Shown here piece after piece: positions 1 through 8,906 of a DNA stretch of 13,939 nucleotides; positions within the stretch are counted from its first letter, which is position 1, and every line of letters begins with the position of its first letter. The position numbers were made by a program, and so were the translations under genes. Source of the stretch: Isotricha intestinalis. Taxonomy: Eukaryota > Ciliophora > Litostomatea > Vestibuliferida > Isotrichidae. The notes below the pieces were generated by a model that did not search any database, was not told the origin of the DNA, and saw only the letters and a list, made by a program, of their open reading frames with translations. Location of the stretch: assembly GCA_023807065.1 (NCBI GenBank), contig JAJJLU010004379.1:1-13939 (forward strand), in the 5' to 3' direction.

Positions 1-171
1 CCCCAATTTATGATAAAAAAGATATTTTATAATCTTTTATTTAAATAACTCTTATTATTCATTTTTTAATTGTTTAATAATTCTTTTTTAATTAGTTTAT
101 ATTATAATATTTTATTTTTTAAAATTTATTTTTTTTAACCCGACCGAAAAAATTTATAAAGATTCAAATAA
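1..171. other. Leading non-coding or 5' part of first gene
   Basis: This stretch is almost pure A/T with stops in all + frames, apart from one short island at about 137-147 that contains the only CCC...CCG run in the vicinity. From 123 to 191 a second + frame, one base out of register with the downstream gene, is open and reads LTRPKKFIKIQINLLQ before stopping at TGA 192-194. It could be the displaced N-terminus of the next gene, or part of a 5' exon or intron. No ATG in either frame gives a convincing start. Confidence 0.3.
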
Positions 172-1104
172 ATCTCTTACAATCAAATAATTGAAGAAAT
201 TCCTTTAATAAGTTATCAATTCAAGGATAATATACTAAATTTAAATATTATATATAAAAACAATTTAGAAGAAACTCTTCAACTAAAAGAATTAAATAAA
301 AATTGTGAAATATGTTTAATATCATTTGAAGAAAAAAAATATATGTTTAATATTGAAGTGAAAAAATTAATTTGTTTAAATTGTTTTGAAAAAATGAGTA
401 AAAATTATAAAGGCGAAGAATTTATTAAATTAAATATTGAGGAAAATTACTTTAATCAACTTTATAATAATTTATTAGATTTTCAAAATAAATTTGATAT
501 TCAAAATGAAATTCATAAAAAATATTATGTAATTTTTTCTTATTTATTTGAACATTTTAAATTATTAAAATTAAAAGAATTATATAATAGGAAATTAAAT
601 TTGAATTTAAGTTTAATTTCTCATATAAAATTAAATAAAATAATATTGATAAATGATGATTATAATATTAACTTAGTTAATGAACAAAGTATAATCTTAT
701 TTAATCAATTTTATAATGATGATTATAAAATATATTATGATTCAAATGATCTTTTAGAAAATATTAAATTACTTAAAATTTATAAAGAAAAAGATATTCC
801 AATTAATGATATATATTCAGTTAATTTTCAATTAGATATGAAATTTCTAATTAATAGTAAAGAATATATTAAAAGAGAAATAATTTATTCTTTAAATAAT
901 TATAAATCAAATATTATACCATTAATGACTAAAAATATTAATTTAAGTTATGAAATAAATATAAAAGAATTAAGAAACACAATAAAAGAATTTTATTCTA
1001 AGAGTGAAATTATTCCATCAATATATCTTTTAAAAAGAAAATTTGCAAAAATTATCATTGATAATTTATATTCAATTTATTATAATGGAATTAGAAGATG
1101 TTGA
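172..1104 (+). CDS. Uncharacterised protein with CxxC-x19-CxxC motif, 5' end missing
   Basis: I do not recognise the family. The first in-frame ATG is at 343, but the frame is open from 172 and the upstream part is clearly coding. It contains CEIC (Cys codons 304-306 and 313-315), which pairs with CLNC (Cys codons 373-375 and 382-384) after 19 residues, as in a four-cysteine zinc-binding knuckle. Starting at 343 would cut this motif in half, so the real start must be further upstream, reached through a frameshift near 172-191 or an upstream exon. The rest is Asn/Lys/Ile/Leu-rich and mainly helical. The frame ends at TGA 1102-1104, the only well-formed frame here that does not end in TAA. The next frame begins before this stop, and reading one base later at about 1085 joins the two smoothly (SIYYN into ELEDVEV). 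This suggests one gene of roughly 720 codons with a one-base insertion. Zinc binding is inferred from Cys spacing only. Confidence 0.6.
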   Translation: MSYNQIIEEIPLISYQFKDNILNLNIIYKNNLEETLQLKELNKNCEICLISFEEKKYMFNIEVKKLICLNCFEKMSKNYKGEEFIKLNIEENYFNQLYNNLLDFQNKFDIQNEIHKKYYVIFSYLFEHFKLLKLKELYNRKLNLNLSLISHIKLNKIILINDDYNINLVNEQSIILFNQFYNDDYKIYYDSNDLLENIKLLKIYKEKDIPINDIYSVNFQLDMKFLINSKEYIKREIIYSLNNYKSNIIPLMTKNINLSYEINIKELRNTIKEFYSKSEIIPSIYLLKRKFAKIIIDNLYSIYYNGIRRC

Positions 1105-2350
1105 AGTAAATTATGATTCACTCTATTTTTTTTATTTAAGAATTTATAATTCATATTATGAAATAAAGAATAACGACTTAAAAATTAAAATTGAAATTGA
1201 AATTGTTTTAAATAAATTACAACAGTTATTATTAGATAAAATAAAGAAGCAACAAATTATCTTAAAAGAACATGAAAAATTTAATCAATTAAAATCTGAA
1301 GTGGAATTTAATAATATTGAATTAAAGGAAATTAAAAAAATTTGTTCTTGTTTAGAAAAAAAAAGAAAAGATGAGAAATGTTTTTATACAAAAACAAATA
1401 ATGAATATATTATATTAAAGTTTACTATAAGTTTTTTAAATTTTATTAAATGTAAATCAAATTCTATAATTCATATTATATTGGATAAATATAGTGAATT
1501 TTTCCATTTTATAGAAATAAAAAATAAAGACAATTTAATTGATTTTATCAGAAGTATTTTGGACAAAGATAAAATACAGAAAAAAATAAAAATGAAGGAT
1601 TTAATCAATAATTTTTTTTTTGAAGAAACTCAAATTAATAGAATAAATAATATTATAGATAAAATTCAAGAATATTTAATAAATGATAATTCTATAAAAA
1701 TTGAAAAAAAGAATATTTCAAAATTATATTTAGATAAAAAAAAAGAAATTATTAAATTAGAATTAGATTTAATAAAGATTAAAAATTATTTTGATAATAT
1801 ATTAAAAATAAAAAGAAATATAAATGAAAAACAATTATTAGGATTTAAAGAATATAGATATATTAAAAATTATAATAGAGTAGAAAATCAATTGTTTAAC
1901 GAATTAAACTCTCAAATAAATATTATAAAGAAAGAATTAGATACAATAAATTTAATTAAAAATGAAATATTAAATGATATAGATAATATAATTATTCAAA
2001 ATATATTGATTGAAAAAATAAAGATAATAATAAAAGAGATTGATTCATCAAAGAAAATTGAAAACTTTTCATTAAATTTATTATTTAATCAATGGAAAGA
2101 GAAGGAATATGAAAATATTAAGGATAATATAGAAGGAATTATACGGTTAACTGTTATAAATGAATTAAAGAATTTTGAATTAAATGATTTAAAAGGATTT
2201 TTAATTAAATTTTATACTAGTTATAATTTAAATATAGATTTTTATGAGGAAGAAGCAGATTTAAATTTAAATTTATTTCTTTATAAAAATAAAATAAATC
2301 CACATTTATGTAAATTTAATTATGAGTTTATTGAATTTGAAAATAATTAA
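1085..2350 (+). CDS. Coiled-coil-rich uncharacterised protein, probably the 3' part of the preceding gene
   Basis: This frame is 421 codons from the ATG at 1085; another in-frame ATG at 1043 lies entirely inside the preceding frame. It overlaps that frame by 20 nt, shifted by one base. The protein is strongly charged and helical. It has heptad-like stretches at about residues 35-90 and 205-330, a CSC...C cluster at about residues 87-99, and the only TGG-encoded Trp of any intact product here (in FNQWKEKEYENI). No signal peptide or membrane span is visible. A segment at about residues 251-267, LLGFKEYRYIKNYNRVE, is faintly reminiscent of the LG-x-x-x-Y-x-x-x-NR pattern of WHIM motifs in ISWI-associated remodelling subunits, but this is weak. 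It may be a separate gene with a short overlap; the smooth join to the upstream frame and the lack of an intergenic gap make a split gene more likely. It ends in TAA. Confidence 0.6.
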   Translation: MELEDVEVNYDSLYFFYLRIYNSYYEIKNNDLKIKIEIEIVLNKLQQLLLDKIKKQQIILKEHEKFNQLKSEVEFNNIELKEIKKICSCLEKKRKDEKCFYTKTNNEYIILKFTISFLNFIKCKSNSIIHIILDKYSEFFHFIEIKNKDNLIDFIRSILDKDKIQKKIKMKDLINNFFFEETQINRINNIIDKIQEYLINDNSIKIEKKNISKLYLDKKKEIIKLELDLIKIKNYFDNILKIKRNINEKQLLGFKEYRYIKNYNRVENQLFNELNSQINIIKKELDTINLIKNEILNDIDNIIIQNILIEKIKIIIKEIDSSKKIENFSLNLLFNQWKEKEYENIKDNIEGIIRLTVINELKNFELNDLKGFLIKFYTSYNLNIDFYEEEADLNLNLFLYKNKINPHLCKFNYEFIEFENN

Positions 2351-3644
2351 ATATCTTTTAATTGTAAATTAATTTCAAAGAAATAAAAATTTATTTATAA
2401 ACTTTATCAAAAAAAAATCATTAATAATTTTATTTTATTGGATTTAGATGAAAAATGAAAAAAATGATTCCTAAACACAAAAATAATATATTATTAGTTT
2501 AAATAATTATTTTTTGAAAGGATTATAAAATTAATTTTTTTTTAAATTTATAAAATTAAAATTAAATAATATTTAAATTTTCTTTTTTGATTTATCTTGT
2601 TAAATTGAAATTATAAATTAGGTGTTTAAATATATGATATTCCAAAAAAAAAAGAAATCAATTTATAAAAAAAAAAATAATATTTGAATATCGTTAAAAA
2701 ATGAATAACAGGTGAATAAAAAATATTATAAACAAAGTTGGTTTTATAAATTCTTTGATTTCTTTCTTATTTTATTTTTCATATTCTTTTGATTTTTTAT
2801 TTCTTAAATATAATATTTAATTAATATTCAAACATCTAATTTTGCAAACAAATTACATTTTTACAATTAAAAATTTAAAAATAATATTCCTAAAAAATTA
2901 AATTCTATTATTCAAAAAAAATGAATATTAAATAATCATTTAATAATACTCTTTTTCAATCATAATTAAATAAAAAAAATATATGTAGATGAAATCTTTT
3001 GTATGATTTTTTAATTGATGCTTTTTCAATAAATTTTAATAAAAAATAATTATTAAAATTTTCAAAACCTTCAAACAAAATAAAATAAAAACTTTAACTC
3101 TATTAATAATTAAAAAAGTGAAAATAAATATTTATAAGTAAAATATAATTTTTAAAATCATTATTTATTTTATTATTTTTTATTCTTAAATTTACATTAA
3201 TAACAATTCTAATTTAAACTTCTTTTTATTTTTAAAAATTTATTTTTAATATTTTAAAAGTAATATAAGGTAAAAAATTCTTTCAAAATTTAAATTATTA
3301 AAATTAGTTTTATTTACTTTCAATGTTTCATTTATCAATCAAAATTAAATATATATAAAATCTATTTTGAAATCTTTATTTTTCTTTAATGTATCGTATT
3401 TAAAAATAAATAAATTGTTTTATAAATTGAATGTTTAAATATTTTGTATGCAAAATAAAGATTAACTTAACCTTTTTAATAAATATCAAATTTAAATCTT
3501 TGAATGAATTATATCTCATTCTAAAATACATTTAAAATAATATTAAATAGCAAAATACCTTTAAAATATTATGAATCTTAAAAATTTGAAATATTCTTTT
3601 TTTTGTTAAATAATAAGTAAAGAAAATAAAAAATCAAATTAAAA
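2351..3644. other. 1.3-kb region without intact gene, possible ancient coding remnant
   Basis: No intact frame of useful length exists on either strand. Most of it looks like A/T-rich spacer with many homopolymer runs. Two parts look weakly coding on the + strand. Around 2430-2480 one frame reads LLDLDEK then TGA, KK, TGA, FLNTKI. Between 3190 and 3438 one frame stays largely in register with four TAA codons and reads leucine-rich phrases such as FKLLKLVLFTFNVSFIN and LKSLFFFNVSYLKIN. In other frames up to about 3530 it continues with CLNILYA and KSLNELYLILKYI. This could be an old leucine-rich-repeat relic, but such patterns also arise by chance at this base composition. Confidence 0.3.
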
Positions 3645-3999
3645 ATGAAATCAATAAATGACTTATTCTCATGATTATTTTCAAATATTTATTCAACAAG
3701 TAGAGAATCATGTTATGATATTGAAACAATTTCAGATAAAAAAGATTATACAGATGATGAATTAAATGATTATGAAAATTTATATACTACTGCTTGTTGT
3801 TATGTTACATATAAACTCTGATGGAGTAGAACAAAAAAATTGTGAATCTTTTAATAAAAAGAAAGTTAATGAAAAAGGAGTTGAAGCTTATATTAAAGAA
3901 GATAGTAGAAAATGTACTGATATTAGAATTGATCGTAAATCTAATTGGATATCATTAAGATTAATTTTAAGTGTTTTTTACTTTTCTTGTTTTAAATAA
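3645..3999 (+). pseudogene. Short Cys-containing protein gene broken by TGA and a +1 frameshift
   Basis: The family is not recognised. From ATG 3645 the frame reads MKSINDLFS, meets TGA at 3672-3674 (Trp would fit: FS-x-LFSNIY), then continues in clean coding sequence through STSRESCYDIETISDKKD and ENLYTTACCYVTYK. Near 3813-3816 the register must move by one base. After that the neighbouring frame continues as SDGVEQKNCESFNKKK and on to RKCTDIRIDRKSNW before TAA 3997-3999. Taken together this is about 118 codons with six Cys and a hydrophobic C-terminal stretch (SLRLILSVFYFSCF) that could be a membrane anchor. An ATG at 3766 opens the second frame, but its first 15 codons simply lie across the first frame, so it is not a convincing independent start. 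The alternatives are a recently disabled gene, a gene with unusual decoding, or base-calling errors. Confidence 0.5.
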
Positions 4000-4672
4000 T
4001 ATCTAACTATTATTTTTTTTAAAAAAATTGAATTAAAAAAAAAATATTTTAATTGTAATCCATATTTATAGATTTAATATTCTAAATATCAAAAAGGATA
4101 TTTAGGGATATAATAATAGGTTATTTTTTTTTAATGAAAAACTAAATTAAAAGAAATTCAAATATAAATCTTAATCTTCTTTTCTTTAAATTTATAATAT
4201 ATTTTATTTTAACTTAAAAACAATTAATTAATGATATTATTTTTTTAATATAAAAATTTTAGTATATTTAACATTTTTTTTGTTTATGTTTTTTATAAAA
4301 AAAAAATCATTGATACTGATTTTCCATTTTTGTTTTAACAAAATTTTGAAGTTTTTTTCAAAAAAAAATTGAAAAATATAAATAAAAAAAACTTTACTAT
4401 AATTTAAATAATCATAATTATTTTTAAATCTCAAAATAAAAAGTATTACAATTGATTAAATAAATAACGTTAAAATTGACTTTTTTAAGAATTTACAAAA
4501 TAATAATAATTATATCTAAAATAGAAAACTTAATTGATAATATTTAAAAAGATAATTTAAAAAATAAATGAATAAATTGAAGTTTATTTGATGAAAAATA
4601 TAAATAGTTAATTTTTCATTTGAAAAATTGAATATATTTAAAATAATATCATATTATATTATGATCTTTGTT
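4000..4672. other. Spacer between convergent genes
   Basis: The preceding + strand gene and the following - strand gene converge on this 670-base stretch, so it should hold their 3' untranslated regions. It is made of A and T runs with stops in all frames. A 65-codon open frame on the - strand (4237-4434) has a Phe/Ile/Lys-rich product with no recognisable feature. Its length is within what chance gives at this composition, so I do not annotate it as a gene. Confidence 0.4.
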
Positions 4673-7195
4673 TTATTCAACATTATTATTTTCATTATTT
4701 TGTTGAACAATAGGAGGTTGGATAATTCTATAAGGATTATTATTAATATTTTCAATTTCAACATTATTTACTTCTTGATTATTTTCCTTATAATTTTCTT
4801 CTTTATTATTTTTAATTGCATTTTCTTCTTTTTCTTCTTTATTTTCATTATTTTTATTTAAAGGTAAAATTACTTCATTATTTTCTTTTATAGCTTTTTC
4901 CATATTAGTAATAATTCTATCTTGATTTAATCCTACTATATTATTTAATAATAATTCTCTTGTTTTATCTGCTTTTTTTAAGTTAACTTCATCTTGATTT
5001 ATTTCATTATATTTATTATCTACATTGTTTAATATTGAATTATCTATTTCTTCATTTATTAAATTAATATTATTTTCATCTAAAGAATTATTTATTTCAT
5101 ATAATTCTTCATTATAATTTTCTTTTATTATATTTGTTCTTTCTTTTAATTTATTTAAAATATTTTCTATTTGTTCTTTTTGTTTATTAAAATAATGATT
5201 TATTTTCAATTTATATTCTTCATAATTATTATTATTATTTAATAATTGTTTATTTAAATTATCTTTATTATCATTTATTAACTTTTCTATTTCTTTTAAA
5301 TTTTCATTATTTTTTTCATCAAAACTATTAATTATTTGATCAATTTCATTTTCAGTTTTTTCTATTTTTTCATATGTATCAATTTTATCATTTCCTAAAT
5401 TTTTATTATTATAAATTTCTTCTTTTAATTCTTCTAATTCAAATTTTCTTTTTTTATTTTTTTCGTTAAAAGAATTTTTAGTTAAATTTAAATTATTTTT
5501 AGTTCTTTCTAAAACTTGATTTAATTCTTTTTCAATTAAATCTTTAATATCATTTTGTTTCCTTTGTTTTTCATTATTTAAATTGTCATAATTTAAATTC
5601 ATAGTATTAATATAATAATTTGTATTATCTAAAATATTATTTGTTTTTCTTTCTATTTCATTATAAATTTCATCAATTTTTTTTGAAAAATCTTTTTTTG
5701 CGTTTTCAATAATTAAAGAAATATTATTTTTTAATTTATTTTTAATTTGATTTAAATCTTGATTTTCATTTATTATTTTTTGAATAGTCATTTTTTTATT
5801 ATCATTGATTTTTTCATTTAATAAATTTTTGTCTTTTTCTTTTGTAATATTAAATTTTTCTCCTCCTTCTTTTAAGATATAAATAAAACTATCTTTTAAA
5901 TCTTTTAAAGAATTTTCTAATTTATTTTTTAATTCATTATATTTTCTTTTTTCTTCTTTTTCATTTTGTTCTATTTGTTTATTTAAAAAATCTAACTTTA
6001 AATTTAAATAATTTTTTCCTTTTATAAGCTCTTCATTTAATTTATCTTCACTTTCTTTTTCATTATTTTTTAATTTATAAATAATTCTATTATTTCTTTC
6101 TTTAAATCTATTTTTAAAATCTTTTTGAGAATAATTATTATTGTTATTCATATATTTATTAAATAATCTTTCAGTATTTTCAATAAGTTTTTTTTCTTGA
6201 TTTTCAATATTTTTTATTTCTTCTGAAATTTCATTAAAACTTTTATTTTCATTATTTGAAACATCAATTATTTTTTGTTTATATTCATTTTCAATTTCAT
6301 TTATTCTTTCTTTAAGTTCATTTAAATTTTTTATTTCATTTTCAATATTATAAGTTTCATTTCTTTCTATTTCAAATATTTTTCTTTTTAAATAATCATT
6401 TGCATTTTGTCCTTTTTTAGGTGTATCTATTACTATATTTTCTTCGTTATTTTCTTTTTCTTCTTCTGTTATATAATTTATTAAATTATCTAATGAAATT
6501 TCTTCTTTTTCATTTTTATTCTTTTCTTTCTTTTTGTTTCTTAATTCACTTTTATTATCATCTTTAAATAAATAATCAAAACCTAAATTCTCATAATTTA
6601 AACTTTCATTATCATAATCTTTATTTTCGTCATTCTCATTATCATAATCTTTATTTTCATCATTCTTATTATAATAATCTTTATTTTCATCATTCCCAAC
6701 ATCGTAATCTTTATTTTCATCATTCTCATTATTATAATCATTATTTTCATCATTCTCATTATAATAATCTTTATTTTTATCATTCTCATTATTATAATAA
6801 TCATTAAGATTATTATCATTATTATATTCATTATTATAATTAACTTTCAAATTATATTTATTATTATTTTGTTCTTGATTTTGATGATATGTACCTTTTA
6901 ATATTTCTTCTACTTTTTTTTTTAATTTTTCTTGTTCCTCATCATTATCTGCTCCTATTTCATTGGAAATGTCTTGAACTATTGATTGCGCTGATGATTG
7001 CTTTTTTGATAATAAATTATCTAAAGTTATTTTTGTTTTTGATAATTCATCCATATTTTTATTTAATCTTTCTAAAGCCTCTTCTGGAGTTTGAGTTAAT
7101 GTCTCTTGTAAATTTTTTTTTAATGTTTTCTTTTCTGATGATTCTTGAAACATTAGGAATAATAAGATTAAATGGAAAATTTTAGTTTTTTTCAT
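4673..7195 (-). CDS. Predicted secreted coiled-coil protein with Asn/Asp/Glu decapeptide repeats
   Basis: This is an intact frame of 840 codons ending in TAA. The N-terminus has a typical signal peptide: a basic start (MKKTK), a hydrophobic core at residues 6-16 (IFHLILLFLMF) and small or polar residues after it (QESSEKK), so the product probably enters the secretory pathway. Residues 17-100 are charged and helical. Residues 136-195 are six tandem ten-residue repeats close to NENDENKDYD. From about 235 to 760 the protein is almost continuous Glu/Lys/Asn/Leu heptad-like sequence, a very long predicted coiled coil. The C-terminus (NNPYRIIQPPIVQQNN) is Pro/Gln-rich. There is no Cys, no Trp and no second membrane span or ER-retention signal. 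A secreted structural or surface role is inferred. Cys-free secreted structural proteins such as polar tube protein 3 of microsporidia share this general build, but I see no specific similarity. The gene is divergent from the membrane-protein pair at 7803. Confidence 0.85.
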   Translation of the reverse strand: MKKTKIFHLILLFLMFQESSEKKTLKKNLQETLTQTPEEALERLNKNMDELSKTKITLDNLLSKKQSSAQSIVQDISNEIGADNDEEQEKLKKKVEEILKGTYHQNQEQNNNKYNLKVNYNNEYNNDNNLNDYYNNENDKNKDYYNENDENNDYNNENDENKDYDVGNDENKDYYNKNDENKDYDNENDENKDYDNESLNYENLGFDYLFKDDNKSELRNKKKEKNKNEKEEISLDNLINYITEEEKENNEENIVIDTPKKGQNANDYLKRKIFEIERNETYNIENEIKNLNELKERINEIENEYKQKIIDVSNNENKSFNEISEEIKNIENQEKKLIENTERLFNKYMNNNNNYSQKDFKNRFKERNNRIIYKLKNNEKESEDKLNEELIKGKNYLNLKLDFLNKQIEQNEKEEKRKYNELKNKLENSLKDLKDSFIYILKEGGEKFNITKEKDKNLLNEKINDNKKMTIQKIINENQDLNQIKNKLKNNISLIIENAKKDFSKKIDEIYNEIERKTNNILDNTNYYINTMNLNYDNLNNEKQRKQNDIKDLIEKELNQVLERTKNNLNLTKNSFNEKNKKRKFELEELKEEIYNNKNLGNDKIDTYEKIEKTENEIDQIINSFDEKNNENLKEIEKLINDNKDNLNKQLLNNNNNYEEYKLKINHYFNKQKEQIENILNKLKERTNIIKENYNEELYEINNSLDENNINLINEEIDNSILNNVDNKYNEINQDEVNLKKADKTRELLLNNIVGLNQDRIITNMEKAIKENNEVILPLNKNNENKEEKEENAIKNNKEENYKENNQEVNNVEIENINNNPYRIIQPPIVQQNNENNNVE
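6601..6800. repeat. 30-bp tandem repeat inside the secreted coiled-coil gene
   Basis: About 6.6 head-to-tail copies of a 30-bp unit lie in register with the reading frame, encoding the decapeptide NENDENKDYD and variants on the - strand. Each unit on the + strand is recognisable by a shared ending (aatctttattttcat). One copy at about 6691-6720 is divergent and encodes VG instead of NE or NK. Because the unit is a multiple of three, changes in copy number would keep the frame open. A second - strand frame across the repeat is also open, purely as a by-product. Confidence 0.85.
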
Positions 7196-7802
7196 TTTTT
7201 TAAAGGAAAAATTTTTTTTTTTATTTTATGCGTTTTTAAATTAAAAATTATTTATTGAAATAATTTGTCCACAATAAAATTTTTATGAGAATATTAATTT
7301 AGATGAATTTTTAAAGAGACATATATTTTTTTTAAGTAAAAAAATTGCTTTCTTTTCTTGAATCTATAAATGATAATATATAATTCCTTATATATTTTTT
7401 AATAAAAATTTATTGTTTTTCATTTGAAACATTTATTTTTTAATTATATTAAATTGTATGAAAAAATAAAAAAAAAGATTTAATTACTAAACAAAGATGG
7501 AAAAAAAAATAAAATTTTAAACATTTACATTTTTTATTAATTTTTCCAACAAATATTTTAATAAAAAATACCCAACTATAATATTTGAATTTAAGAAAGA
7601 TGTTTAATAAATATAAAAAAGTCATTTAAATAAATTTTAATTAGATTAATATATTAAATAAGTTAAAATAATGAATAATAATAATTAAAAAAAAACAAAT
7701 TAAATAATTTATCCAAAATTAATTAGTACATAATTAAAGTTAAATTTCTTAGAATTTATTTTAAATCAATAAAAATAAAAGTTCAAAACAAAATAAAAAA
7801 AA
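7196..7802. other. Divergent intergenic region between the secreted protein and the membrane-protein pair
   Basis: This 607-base stretch separates the 5' ends of the - strand coiled-coil gene and the first + strand membrane protein, so it should carry both promoters. It consists of long A and T runs. The sequence just before each ATG is A-rich (AAAATG contexts), with no Shine-Dalgarno-like element. I see no open frame, RNA gene or convincing motif. Confidence 0.5.
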
Positions 7803-8906
7803 ATGAAAAAAAAATATACATGTCCAATACAAATAGATATCAACATAAAACATTTAATATTAATAATAAATACAATATGTAGTTTTATAATATTTGAATA
7901 TAGAAATGTATTAAATATATACACAGTTGAAATTTCAAATGTAATCTCTTTATTTATTTCTTTAATCTGTTTTGTTTTAGCAAAAAAATCAACATTAAAA
8001 GAAGAAAATCAATTAAATAAAAATATTGCAATAAAAAATATACAATATTCAAAAATTTATCAAATGAATTCTCGAAGTGAATCCATAAAAGATTTTTTTT
8101 TAGTTTTTTTTATATTATTAATTATTCAAGCAACAGATTTCATAATATATTATAATAAAAAAAGAGTATTATTAATATTTCAAAGTTTTTCAATTTATGC
8201 AATGATAATATTTGAACATTTTTTCTTAAAAGGAAAAATATATATTCATCATTTTTTTTCTGTTATTTCTCTTTTTATTTTTAGTACAATTCATCCTAAA
8301 TTTAAAAAAAATGTTATTTATGGAGATAATAAAGGAAGTTCATTAATATATTATTTTACTGAAGGACTTTTATTATTTGTTATTAAATATTTTATGGATA
8401 ATTTATTTGTAAGTCCTTATTTAGTTTCTTTTAATAAATCTTTTTTATTATTTTTATCAAGTATATTAAAATTAATTTTACAAACATATTATTTTAAAGA
8501 AGAGTATAAAAATTATTTTTTTGATGATAATTATTTTCAATTATATAATAAAGAATATTTTAAACAAGTTTTAATGTTTCTAAGTAATATAATTTTCCCA
8601 ATTTTTAGTAATTTACTCATTTATTATTTTTCTCCATATTATTATTTAATTTCAATTGAAATTGGAGGATTATTTAATATTAAAACTATTCCTTATATTA
8701 TTCATTTAATTGGCTGTTCTATTTCTATTATGATTTTTTGTGAAATTATTATTATTAATTTATGTGGAATGAGTTATAATACTAGAAAAAAAATTAAAGA
8801 AAGAAGTCAATTAAATTATAATGAAGATAAAAGTGTTTATTGTGAATTTGAATCTTCTCAACAAAGAATAAGTAGTGAATCTTATGACTTTTTATTTGAT
8901 AATTAA
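7803..8906 (+). CDS. Polytopic membrane protein, possible drug/metabolite-transporter-type carrier (copy 1)
   Basis: This is an intact 367-codon frame ending in TAA. By eye it has about ten hydrophobic spans, near residues 17-33, 44-60, 98-117, 122-141, 148-163, 181-202, 213-229, 255-276, 281-293 and 300-321. A short N-terminal tail (MKKKYTCPIQIDINIKH) and a basic, polar C-terminal tail follow the usual cytosolic pattern. Ten spans in 300-370 residues match the drug/metabolite transporter superfamily (EamA or nucleotide-sugar carriers). The motif FCEIIIINLCGM at the last span followed by SYNTRKKIKERSQLN is shared exactly with the next gene. No catalytic or substrate-defining residues can be assigned, so the transport role and substrate are inference. 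The loop at residues 61-96 is hydrophilic and poorly conserved between the copies. The protein has no Trp. It lies 421 nt before its paralogue, in the same direction. Confidence 0.85.
   Translation: MKKKYTCPIQIDINIKHLILIINTICSFIIFEYRNVLNIYTVEISNVISLFISLICFVLAKKSTLKEENQLNKNIAIKNIQYSKIYQMNSRSESIKDFFLVFFILLIIQATDFIIYYNKKRVLLIFQSFSIYAMIIFEHFFLKGKIYIHHFFSVISLFIFSTIHPKFKKNVIYGDNKGSSLIYYFTEGLLLFVIKYFMDNLFVSPYLVSFNKSFLLFLSSILKLILQTYYFKEEYKNYFFDDNYFQLYNKEYFKQVLMFLSNIIFPIFSNLLIYYFSPYYYLISIEIGGLFNIKTIPYIIHLIGCSISIMIFCEIIIINLCGMSYNTRKKIKERSQLNYNEDKSVYCEFESSQQRISSESYDFLFDN
8733..8817 (+). repeat. 85-nt near-identical block, copy 1 (pairs with 10243-10327)
   Basis: This block covers the end of the last membrane span and the start of the cytosolic tail of the first membrane protein. 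It differs from 10243-10327 at only one position, a synonymous AGA versus AGG Arg codon at 8784-8786. Identity ends abruptly on both sides, whereas the surrounding coding sequence of the paralogues differs at many synonymous and replacement sites. Confidence 0.9.

Noticed and set aside
1..6. CCCCAA at the window start as a telomeric repeat
   Set aside because: There is a single partial occurrence with no tandem repetition.
4237..4434. 65-codon open frame on the - strand
   Set aside because: Its Phe/Ile/Lys/Asn-only product has no feature, and a frame of this length is expected about once by chance in this amount of AT-rich spacer.
4628..4861. Hydrophobic Ile/Phe-rich frame on the + strand, and a similar one at 6889-7185
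   Set aside because: Both lie antisense to the 840-codon gene, and their hydrophobicity simply reflects the complement of Asn/Lys/Glu codons.
6598..6831. Open frame on the - strand made of repeated Met/Ile/Lys
   Set aside because: It is another register of the 30-bp tandem repeat inside the secreted coiled-coil gene and is open only because the unit length is a multiple of three.
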